From the NCBI RefSeq assembly GCF_910594005.1, contig NC_057820.1, forward strand, positions 3,601,001-3,665,000: a stretch of 64,000 nucleotides of DNA, read 5' to 3'. Source of the stretch: Cervus elaphus. Its lineage: Eukaryota; Chordata; Mammalia; Artiodactyla; Cervidae. Of this stretch, positions 11,101-23,300 are shown piece after piece. The position numbers were made by a program, and so were the translations under genes. Numbering within the stretch: position 1 is the first letter of the stretch; each line of letters opens with the position of its first letter. The notes under the pieces were generated by a model. That model saw only the letters and a list, made by a program, of their open reading frames with translations. It was not told the DNA's origin and did not search any database.

Positions 11101-14100
11101 CAGTCATCTGTGGGCGGACTCCCAAATCCAACAGATTTGGGTTGTCTCCACTTCAGGGTTATGAAAACCCATGCATGTAGGTAGACACACATCTTCAGTT
11201 CTCTTTGGTTCATCCCCGGGGTTGAAGCTGCCGTGTTATATGGTAACTTTGTGCTTGAAGATCTGCCAGACAGTTTGTATGGCGGCTGCAGCATTTTCCG
11301 TTCCATCTCAGCAGTGAACGAGGGGCCAAGTTCCTCCACGTCCTCGTCCACACTCATCACTGTCTGCTTGTTGTGGAATTACAGCTGCCCTGGAAGGTGT
11401 GAAGGGCTTCCCGCTCACCTTTCAGTCCCAATCCTAGTTGGATGTCCTGAAACCAGTTCCTGGAGTCCCCTGGATGGTGCTCACCCCTCGAGTGAGGCTG
11501 GGGTGGTGCGGCCAGGTCCAGCCAAACAAACGGGAGTGAAATTGGTGTGTGCCCCTTGGGGGACTGGTGCAGTCAGGTGCCCCCCACTCCTCTACCACCG
11601 TGACCCTGGGGTAGCCCCAAGGGGGAAGAGGGACAGTGATCGGTGAGAGATAAGCCTTTCCGTGATGAAGAGTGACTGAGGTCCCCGTGCTTGTTGAGTA
11701 TCACCATCAGACCCTACGCCGTGCGGCGGGGGGGGGGGGGGCCGGGCCCCCGGCCCCTGGCCCCTGACCCCCGACCCAGCAGCTATGGGAGGTACCTTGT
11801 CACTGGTGAGGCTCCTCTTCCTCGTGGGCCTGGGAGGGGGCAGGAGCACGTGCAGGTCGGCCAAGGTGGGCAGCCCTGGCTTTACCACCGTTACCATCAG
11901 CTCCTCGGGGATGCTGGTCTCCTGCGGGGACACAGAGAGCCACTCTGATGCACCCGCGTGCCTCCTCTGCCCCTTGCTGTGCTCCAGGGACCTCGGGATG
12001 ACACCCCCTCCCTGCGTGACCTGTCTGAGTCTTGACCGTTCTAGACCCCGGCCCGGCACGGCATGGCCCCCGCGTCCTTCGGCTCCATCGTCCACCTCCC
12101 GCATCCCTGCCCTTCTGGTGCCTCAGCCTTTTGCCCCGACCACGGCCTCCGCTTGCCCAGGGCTGCCCCCCTTCAGCTCAATTCTCCCACCGCCGCCAGG
12201 GGAGCAGGCCCCTCCCTCTCTTACTGTCCTCCTAGGTGTCAGGGCTCCTGACCACGCAGCTCCCTCAACCCACAAAGCTCTGCTTCCTGGAAGTCCCACT
12301 CCATGCACATTCATCTGGCAAACTCCTATTCAGCCTTCAGCGCCCAGGACAATACTACCCAAATCCTTAACGGGCCAAAGGGAGGCATGGCCGTGGTGAG
12401 CGTCAGCCTGGGACAACTGTGGATGACTCTAGGGGGCTGGGCTTTCTCCCCTGGGGGGTCAGGGGCCTCGAGTGCCCCGTGCCCACCCTGCCTTTGCCTT
12501 CCGTGAGCTCCCTGACGGTAGCCATCGCAGAGACTTGTCTCTCTGTCTCCCGGATCCAGCAGTGAGTAAGTGAGAATCACTTTAAAGAGATTCTGGACCG
12601 TCGGAGGAGGGCAACTGCGTCTCGCGCAAACAACTGGTGCTCACTAGATGTGCATGGAGCATGCAGCCCGCCCCTCCCTCACAAGACGACGCTCCAACCC
12701 CGTGTCCCCCAGGGCCAGGTGAAAGGATCCTAAGTGGCTTCCAAGCACCGTTGTCGGCGGACCCAAAGGATAGACAATTAGGACTCAGGGCAGCCTGCCC
12801 ACCCCCACCCCATCCCCTGCCCTGAGGACTCCGGCCTCCACCCCCCACTTCCCTGCGGTACCCACAACCCATAAGAAGGGGGGCGGCTCTGCCACGGGTG
12901 AGCCAGGTACCTTGGAGAGGAGCCGGGACACCACAAGGCCAACGTCTTCCCTCCACTCGGGGGTGTTGGGGTTGTGAGCGTCCAGGTCCTTGGAAAACTG
13001 CAGAGGCACCACTTCAAACTGATCTGGAAAGAGGCGGAGATGGGAGAGTGTCGCCCACCCTGGTCCCTTTACAGCCGGTGGCCACACCCCCTGGATGGCC
13101 CATGGCGGGCCCTGGGGGTGGATCCTGCAGCCCATCTGCAGAAAACAAGATTCCCCCCGTCTGTGTGCCAGCAGCTGTCCCGGCGGGGCCCACTACACTG
13201 CTGCCATTTAATAATAATAACAAAGGTGACAACGATGAGGACCACGGAGCTGACCTGGGAAGGAGAGCCAAGCCTGCTCTGTGACTTCCCCATCAACCCT
13301 CAAGGACAGACAAGCTTGGTCTTCTGTCTCCCAGGGATCCATGGAGTTTGACCGGGCTCTCCCCCCACCAGAATTAGAGTCCCTGGAGAGCGGAGTCCAC
13401 CCCCTTCCCCCCCACCTTCTCGTTCTCTCAAATTCCCCAGGGTCCCTGACTCAGACACCTCTTCTAAACCAACAAGCAGCAAGTGGTGAAAAAAGAAACC
13501 CAGCCCTGGGAGCCTCAGAGTGAACTGTCCTCTCTCCATTTAGCTCCCGAGCCTCAATTTCTTCATTTGTAAAGTGGAGGGGGCTCTGCCAGGGTGAGCA
13601 GTCAAAGGGAAAAGTGCCTCGTGAACATGCAGGGCGGGTGGAGGTGAGTGTTGCAAGGTTCTGGGCTCAGGGTGCGGTGCCCATGGGCTTGGGAGTGAGC
13701 AATGGCCAAGGGCTGTCCCCTGAATACTTAAGTGATGGCTGCTGTCCACGGCAGATGCTGTTCTTAGAGCAAAATGAGGTTTTTATTGGGGTGATAAAGA
13801 GGGGAACGTGGCTCTGGGTGGTGGGACGCTTCCATTCTGAGGACTAATTTTAGGTTGCGACAGTCTCCTGGGGGCAAGGCTCAGACCACCCTCCCGGGGC
13901 GGGGGAACAGATAAATGGGACACAGATTCAGAGCAGGACTCCCAACAAAGTCCAGATCCCATGTCCTCTTTCAGACATAATCACGCGAGAGTCCTCAGAT
14001 GCCAGGATGCTGAGGACAGGTGCCTGCGGGGGGTTGAGGGGAGGGAGACCCGGTGGCCAATCCCAGCCCTGCCCCCCGATGCATGACTCGCCAAGTCCCT

Positions 14101-17100
14101 CAGCTGCATCCTCACTTGTGTCGTGTGGGGCCCGTGGCCCTGTGCACGGGAGGTGTCAGTGTTTATTTTACAGATGGGGAAACCGAGGCCCGGGAGTCCG
14201 GAGGTGTTGGAGCCGTGCTGGGCCATCCCTCCATCCAGCTGGGGCCGCCCCGGGGTGACTGGCGCCTCAGTGGGTACCCACCCCCCCACCGGCCTGACCC
14301 TGAGCTCCTGGGAAGGAGAAGCTGTGCTGCCTGCCGCGGTGGGGGAGAGGGCACTCACCCAGCACGCGGACCACCTTGGAGTCCTGCAGCACGGAGGTCC
14401 CACAGGCGGCCTGCACCGTCACCCGCACGTCCCCGGGGTCCACAAACCGCGTCGTCACAGAGTTCTCCAGGGACAGGCGGGGCTGTGGGCACAAGTGGGG
14501 GTCAGGAACGGGCCTGAGAGCTGGCCCCACGGGAGCTCTGCTGAGAGCGCCGGGGGGGCGTGGGCAGGTACCCCCCACTCCAGAGATGCCTGGACCCAAG
14601 AGCTCCGCAGCTCAGACACGAGTCTCCCAGGGCCCCCTGTCCTCCAGAGGCGCCGAGACGCCCTGTGCCGAAGGCCCAGAGTGGCTGCTAGGCTGGGCGT
14701 CCCTGTCACCTTCCTGCCCCACCCCAAGCTCAGCTGGGCTGTAGCACCTTCACGTTTGGACCCCAGGGCCCGGCTCAGCACCCACCCCATGGGGTGGGGC
14801 ACCCACATCGATCATGGGGTCCGCACTATGGCCTCAGGCCCTGCAGACGGGGAGACAGAGGCTCTGGGAGGCACAGCGACTCTCCAAGAACTCAGCTAGA
14901 GGCGGCTGACTTGCCGCTTGAAGCCGGAGCCCGAGCACCATCCTCACCCACCCCCACGCCCCGGAACCACAGTCCTGAACCTGAGCCCCTCGCAGGCTGG
15001 GCCCTCAGCCGCTGCCTGCTGAATGAGTGAAGGATCCCCTTTGGATCTTGGGGCCCCTTCCCCCAGGCTAAGGGGGGCAGCCTCGTCCACAAAGGCCCTC
15101 AGGACCTCCCACCAGGCATCTGTCCTCGGCTCCTCATGGCTCGCAGGACACAGCCCATGACCCTGGGTGATGCTTCTCAGGTCGGGCTTAGCCCAGGGGC
15201 CCCCTCCTCCATGAAGCCCTCCCTGATCACATCCACGCTCAAACTAGAAATGACCTGATCTGTGCTGGAGCTCCCAGACACATCACCTGTCCGCTTCCTG
15301 TGACACTTGTCACACCCTAACTCAGGTCACCTACTCTGTTCACACATCTTCCCCAGGAAAAAGCATGGTCTCGTCTGATCCGATTCACCATGTGTCCACC
15401 ACACTCAGACACAGCTGGACCCAGAACAGATGGTCAGGGTGGAGGGAGGGTTGGTGTGCACCCGCCTCGCCTCCACGGTGTCACATGCTCTGTCCTGCCC
15501 AGTACGGAGGGTGGGATCTGCCCCATACTCCACCCCAGACGGGAGCCTGTGGGGAGCAGGGGCCCGGGGCCTGCGTACCTGCAGGCTGTGGCCGATCCAC
15601 CAGTAGAAGACGGTGAGGTTGGGGTTCAGGGGCAGCAGCACGGCTGTGAGGTTCACCTCCTGGTTGACGCCGATGACAGGAACCACTTCCAGGTAGAGGG
15701 CCTGCAGGGGGGCTGCAGGGGCCACACAAAGGTTAGGGGTCAGAGGGCATCAGGGCACTGGCCATGAAACAGGTTGCTATTGGTCACTGTCACCATCAGC
15801 CTCATCACCACAACCATCACCACCAACACCTCTACCACCATCATCACTACCTCCATCACCATCACCACCATCAGCCCCACTAGAAACACTGCCACTATCA
15901 TCGCCACCATCACCATCACCACCATCACCACCATCACCATCACCACCATCACCACCATCACCATCACCATCATCACCACCATCATCAGCTCTATCATCAC
16001 CATTATCACCACCAAATCACAGTCAATACCATGACCATCAATACCATCACCACCATCACCACCATTATTACCATCACCATCACCATCACCACTACCATCA
16101 CCATCAACACCATGACCATCAATACCATCCCTACCATTCCCATCACCACCATCACAAAAATCATCACCACCATTATTGCCATCACCATCACCACCATCAC
16201 CATAAGCATCATCAATACCATCCCCACCATCATCACCATCACCATCATCATCAGTTCTATAATCACCACCATGATCACCACCATCATAGTCAACACCATG
16301 ACCATCAATACCATCATCACCACCATCACCTCTATCATCAGCTCCATCATCACCACCATTATCATCTTCACCTCATCACCACCGCCACCATCATCATCTC
16401 TATCATGACCATCATCACCACCACCATCATCACCACCAACCCCACTGTTGCACAGACCGCCGAGGGTGTGGACTCAAGCCCAGCCTGCATGCCTCCCTGC
16501 ATGGGTTCCCTGTGCTTCCCCAAGGACCAGGTCTCTCTGTCATGGGGAGTCACCCTTGGCCTCGAAGGGGTGGTGGACTTACAGTTGACCTGGACAAACA
16601 GCACTGCCTCGTCATGCCCCGCCATGTTCTCCGCCCTGACGGACACGCGGTAGACGCCAGGGCTCTCGTAGCGGTGCCGGATGGGCTCCCCGGTCAATGT
16701 GAGGTTCACGTACATGGCCTTGAAGCCGTCCCCCAGGTCCACCTGGTACTTGGTGGTCAGGACATCACCCTGTAAGACACACCAGGGGACCACTTAGGAC
16801 CTGGCAGCAGAGCTGGGGGCCAGTGATGGGCCATTCACTAGCTCACTCACCTATTCGTTCACCCACTCATTCATTCATTCCCTCACTCCTTTCTTTCCTC
16901 AAAGCAAGCTCCCTGGGGACTCCAGGGAACCAGGTCTGTTCTATCCTTGCCCCCCACCCCACCCCAGCCTGGAGGGCAGGGCTGAGACCAATAGGAGAGG
17001 ATGGAAGTAGTAGCCAGGGCCAGGTTTGCATTTCAGAAAGATGCAACGGCTGAGAGGGAGAGGAGTCAGCACAGATGAGCTCAGGGAGGCCTGCACCAGG

Positions 17101-20100
17101 GACCGGGAGGTCAGCAAGAGGCCTCACACCTGCTGGATAGTTTAAGTAACAGGGGGATGTGCATGCATGAAAACTCTTAGTCTCCTAGGAAATTAAAAAT
17201 CAAAACAAAACATTGTTTTCCCCTCTGATGCTGCGATTCCTGCATTTTTTTTTATCTTCTCACTCTACGTGGTGCAGGAGTGATGCTTGGGTGCATGGGC
17301 TCTATGCAGGGAGGGGGGTCCCATGATTGTCACCCCTCTTCAGCATCTCCTCACCCACACGAGCCGTCTAATCGCCCGTATAATCCCCACCGCGAATATC
17401 GTCCTTCCAATAACTGTGCTTTCCTCATGGAGTCTTGGGAAAGGAAATTGAGGAAGCAAACAGGAACTTTTTCAACTTCGTGGCAAGAACGAGTTCTTCC
17501 ATTACTGCATGTCCTCTCTCCCCATCATCTCCCTATCATATCTTCCTGCCACCCCTCTGCCTGCTGGGGGAACACCCAGGAAACCATGTCCTAGAGGTCA
17601 GGAATGAAACATGACCATCATTAACCGTTTAGCGATCCTCTTGGTTTACACCTGCCAAACCTTAGAAGTTGACAGAGTACTTTTATATAAATTATGTTCA
17701 TTCACCTTTCTTCACAAATACAATGTAAAAGGTGGGATCATGCCCAGTCCCTCCCCCATCCACACCCACTCGGAACCTCAGAACGTGACCTTATTTGGAA
17801 ATAGGGTCTTTGCAGATGTGATTAGTTAACTTGAGGTCACACTGAATTAGAACAGGATCTAAGTTCAATGGCTGGGTCTTTAGCAGAAAGAGGAGGGGCT
17901 CTGAGACACAGAAAGGAAGCCAGGTGAAGACAGAGGCTGGACCAGGGGTGCCCGGAGCCCCCAGAAGCTGAGAGACAAGGGAGGACCCTCCTTCCAGAGG
18001 GAGCACAGCTCTGCTGACACTTTGATTTTGGACTTCCAGCCTCCAGAACTCTTGAGAGGAAAAATCTCTGTTATTTCAAGGCACCCAGTTTGTGGCCACT
18101 GTCGTGACGGCCTCGGGGACCTTACACAAGTATGTTCTATGATCCCCGTTTTATAGATTGAAGGACTGAGGCTCTGTGAGTCCAGAACCCGCAGGCTGGC
18201 TTGTGGTCAGGGCTCTCTCTGTTTAAAGGCAGCCTCATAGATGGGGGTGGTCTCAAGGTCAACTTGCTCTGGGAGGGAGGGGTCTCCGTGCAGCTTCCTG
18301 GGGGAAGAAGGGGCTTCTGGCTGAGTCGGGACGTGTGTCTTTGATGGGCAGGAGCCACACCGCCTGGGGATGCTGTGTCCTGCCTGTGAGCAGCTAAGAG
18401 GGTGTGCCTTAACTCCTGAAACACTCCCCTTGGTTAAAACACTTCCTCACAAGGATTTCCTTGGCGGTCCAGTGGTTAGGACTCTGCACCTCCACCACAG
18501 GCACCATAGGTTCGATCCCTGGTTGGGGAACTAAGATCCCATGTGGCATGTGGTATGGGCAAAAAATAAACAAATAAAATTAAAAAACCCCCACCTTGAG
18601 CCTGAGCATCTCAACGAGAGAGCAGCCCCTGCTTGCCTCAACTAAAAAAAGCCCTTGCAGCAACGAAGACCCAGCACAGCCAAAATAAATAAAATTATAT
18701 TAAAAATAATGATAATAAAAGCCTTGTCATAATCAGGAAGGTAATAGTGGCAATGTAAGAAAATACAAAAAGGCAGAGAAGCAGCTAGAAAGGAAAAATG
18801 GTAGCATCACCACAACACCCACCACCCACAGCGAAGTGTTTCCATGCAGATCTGCATGTGTGTGTGTGTTTATTCCTGAGTGCTTCAAAAACACTGGGAA
18901 GCCTCACGCTGAGCCAACTGCCAATTCACGTGTAATTGTCAAGGATATAACACAGAGAGACCCGTGTTCGCCGTACCCATTTCTCCCCGTGCAAACATCT
19001 TGCAGAGCACATCACGGCTTGGAATCCACAGTGATTCATCCATGATTCAGTCACCCCTGGGGTCCCTACGGCTACCCTTTCACACCCAGACGTGCCTCTC
19101 CATCACATCCCTGACTTCATGGGGTTAGAACCTTTAACTTGTTCTCCATTGCTATAATTTCATTATTTGGGCAATATCCTCTAAATAGAATTGCTGGGAT
19201 TAGCTTTCTCACTCAGTATAATTCTCTGCAGATTCACCCAAGCTGTGGTGTAGAGCCTGTTCCTTCTTATTTCAGAGTACCACCCGTGGGATGGACGTAC
19301 CAGCTCACCTCGGGTTTATCCACTCGCCCGTCGAGGACATCTGGCTGTCTCCGGGTTCTGGCTCTTAGGAATAAAGCTGCTGTGAACCTTGATGTACACA
19401 GGTTTTCTGTGAACCTCCTTGTTTCTCTCGGATAAAGGTCCAGGAGTGTAACTGCCTGTGGTTGCTGCATGCTTAGTTTTTAAGGAAATGACCAACTTTT
19501 CCAGAGCGGCTGTACCATTTCACATCCGCGTCAGCCATGTAAGAGGGACCCAGTTTCTCTGCGTCCTCACCAGGGTCTGGTGGGACCACTGTCTTTCATG
19601 TTAGCCATTCCCGTAGGTGTGCAGGGACGCCTCTTTGCGTTGCATTTCCCTGATGGCTAACGATGCTGAATGTGCTTCCCTGTGCTTATCTGCCATTCTC
19701 TTCAACGACACATTTCTCCATGGTTTCTGCTTATCTTCTAATTGGCTTGCTTGTCTTCTTATGGTTGGGTTCTGAGTAATCTTTATATATTCTGGGTACT
19801 AGTCCTTGTTGGATATGATCTGTAATTATTTTCTCTGTGGCAGTCTTTTCACCTTCTTCGGCTCTGTCCCAGATCAAACATGTCGCATTCTGATGAAGGC
19901 CAGTTTATCACATTTCCTTCATGGATGGTGCGTATGGTGTCAACGCTAAGAACTCTCTGTCTAGCCCTAGAGCACAGGTATTGTCTCCTGTCTTTTTTCT
20001 ACAAGCTTCACAGGTTTCCATTTAAGGCTGTGATCCACTCTGAGTCGACTGCATCAGGCATGAGGTTTGTTTTCACCGGCTCCTCCTTTGTTGATGCCCG

Positions 20101-20328
20101 TCCTTCCTCCGCTGAAATGCTTTGGCGCCTCGGCCAAAATCATCCGGACCCGTCTGTGCGGGTCTGTTTCTGGGTCCCCCATCAGATCTTGTTTTCAGTT
20201 CTGAGATCTTCACAGAACTTGGATTCCCTTAAATCCAGGGCTGTTTCCACACCTGGATTGGGTGCGTGTGTCTGTGGCTGTGTACGAATGCAAGTGTGTG
20301 GTCACGGGTGAACATGTGTAAGTGTCCG

Positions 20329-20384
<56 letters not shown>

Positions 20385-23300
20385 AACAGGAGTGTACACC
20401 AGTGTGTGTACCCACTCCAACCTTGTACCCACTCCTCCCCAAGGCTTCGACGCGGGAGCCAGTGGCCTCTTCCGGACAGTGGAGGGCAAAGGACTCTCTT
20501 CCAAGAGCAGCTTTCTGCCGTTCCCTCACCCTTGCCCCTCCAGGCGAGGCACCCAGCCTGCTGGGATGGTGGGCTGCCAGGCGTGTCCTGTCCTGGGTCT
20601 GGATGGAGTGCCCCGGCTGCGACCAGCTGCTGGGATTCCGGGCTCTAGAGGGCAGCAGGTGGCCATGTTTCCTGCAAGTCAGTCCTGGAGCTCCGGGCGG
20701 CAGCTGGGACCTCTCCGAGGGTCCAGGTGGCCCCAGGCTGGGCAGGGGGCTGCACCCTCCTCTGCAGTGAACAGAGCCTCCCCCCTGCCCCGCACACACA
20801 CACACTGCCCCAGGGTTGCCCGAGGCTGGAGCGTGACTCTCAGGGCCAGGCTCAATCATCACGGGCCAGCAGGTTGATGCACCCTTGGCTCAGGTCTGGG
20901 GGCTGCAAACCAGGAGGTGTCCACACGGAGCCCCCAGGCCTGGACCCAACGCCAGCTCTGCGCGGCCCCAGGTGGGTGCTTCCCCTGTCTGAGCCTCAGC
21001 CTCCCCAGCTATAAAGCCAGCTGGTGGGAACACAGCCCGTGGGCGGGGGAGGATGGAGGGGAACATGCCCACGGGGCACCTGCACATCCAGTTCTTCACA
21101 CGGGACCAGAGCCCCCGCTTTCAAACATCAGAGGCCGCGTCGGCGTTCCCCAGTCCCACTGGGCAGGCATGGAAGGACGTCGTCTACATGAAGCCCCACT
21201 CGGTTCCCCCAACACGTTTGTGACTGAAGCCTCCGATGCCCAAGAGCCGTGAGCCGGGGGGGGGGGGGCTGGGGCCCCGGGTGGGAAAAGGGGGTTCTGC
21301 ACCCCCTTTGTGCTTTCCTGTCATTATGAATTTCCTGTCTGCTTGTGAGTTTTTTTAGCTTCTATTTTTGAATTTTCTACCATGAACATTTGTTACATCT
21401 ATAATCAGAAAAATAAGCACGCTGCATATTAGTTTAAATAGACTAGAAGGGAATAAATTAACAGTGATCACCTTGATAGAATAAGATTTTGGGTGACATT
21501 TATATCCTTATGTTTTTAATGTGTTTCCCCAGTGTTCTACAATGAGTATATACTGTTCTTAAAATCAGAAAAAAAAGTAACACTTATGCTAAAAAGAGAA
21601 AGAAATACTAGGAGACAGGGAGGAAATTTATATGTTCATATGTGTGTGTGTGTTAGTCGCTAAGTCATGTCCAACTCTTTGCAATCCATGGACTGTAGCC
21701 CACTAGGCTCCTCTGTCCATGGGATTCTCCAGGCAAGAATGCTGGTGTGGGTTATCATTCCTTTCTCCAGGGGATCTTCCCGTCCCAGGAATCGAACCCA
21801 GGTCTGCCATACTGCAAGCAGATTCTTTACCATCTGAGCCACCTGGGAAGCCCCATATATATGTGTGTGTGTGTGTATACATATACACATATATGAAATA
21901 TTTCTATATCCATCCTTCTATATTTGTATCTATGTCATCCATTAACTATCAATGGTTTTTTCATCAATCTACATCTATTTATCATTTATATCTATCTATC
22001 TATTTATGCATCACTATGAACAAAGCTAGTGGAGGTGATAGAATTCCAGCTGAGCTATTTCACATCCTAAAAGATGATGCTGTGAAAGTGCTGCACTCAA
22101 TATGCCAGCAAATTTGGAAAACTCAGCAGTGGCCACAGCACTGAAAAGGGTCAGTTTTCACTCCAATCCCAAACAGAGGCAATGCCAAAGAATGTTCAAA
22201 CTACTGCACAATTGCATTCATCTCACACGCTAGCAAAGTAATGCTCAAAATTCTCCAAGCTAGGTTTCAATAGTATGTGAATGGAGAACCTCCAGATGTT
22301 CCAGCTGGATTTAGAAAAGGCAGGGGAACCAGAGATCAAATTGCCAACATCAGTTGAATCATATAAAAAGCAAGAGAATTCCAGAAAAACATCTGCTTCA
22401 TTGACTATGCTAAAGCCTTGACTGTGTGGATCACAACAAACTGTGGAAAATTCTTAAAGAGATGGGAATACCAGACCACCTGACCTGTCTCCTGAGAAAT
22501 CTGTAAGAGGGACAAGAAGCAACAGTTAGAACTGGACATGGAACAACAGACTGGTTCCAATTTGGGAAAGGAGTACGTCAAGGCTGTATATTGTCACCCT
22601 GCTTATTTAACTTATATGCAGAGTATGTCATGCGAAATGCTGGGCTGGATGAAGCACAAGCTGGAATCAAGATTTCTGGGAGAAATCTCAATAAACTCAG
22701 ATATGCAGATGACACCACCCTTATGGCAGAAAGTGGAGAGGAACTAAAGAGCCTCTTGATGAAAGTGAAAGAGGAGAGTGAAAAAGCTGGCTTAAAACTC
22801 AACATTCAACAAATGAAGATCATGGCATCCAGTCCCATCACTTCATGGTAAATAGATGCGGAAACAATGGAAACAGTGAGACTTTATTTTGGGGGGCTTC
22901 AGAATCACTGCAGGTGGTGACTGCAGCCATGAAATTAAAAGATGCTTGCTCCTTGGAAGGGAAGCGATGATCAACCTGGACAGCATATTAAAAAGCAGAG
23001 ATATTATTTTGCTGGCAAAAGTTCGTCTAGTCAAAGCTATGGTTTTCCAATAGTCATGTATGGATGCAAGAGTTGGACCATAAAGACAGCTGAAGAATTG
23101 ATGCTTTTGAACTGTGATGTTGGGGAGGACTCTCGAGAGTCCCTTGGACTGCAAGACGATCCAACCAGTCCATCCTAATGGAAATCAGTCCTGAATTCAC
23201 TGGAAGGACTGATGCTGATGCTGAAGCTCCAATACTTTGGCCACCTGATGCAAAGAACTGACCCTGATGCTGGGAAAGATTGAAGGCAGGAGGAGAAAGG

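Larger units (their letters stand above)
8532..11795 (-). other. Intron W15-W16: contents
   Basis: The intron holds a MIR fragment (8645-8695), the large inverted repeat (arms 9337-9698 and 10560-10925), a BovB piece between the arms, and an old L1 from about 10735 to 11400. From 8700 to 9330, 10190 to 10560 and 11400 to 11795 I see only GC-rich unique sequence and a G-run at about 11712-11731. Confidence 0.7.

Noticed and set aside
15740..16408. Met-Val-rich and Ile-Thr-rich open frames
   Set aside because: They are translations of the CAC/ATC triplet tract.
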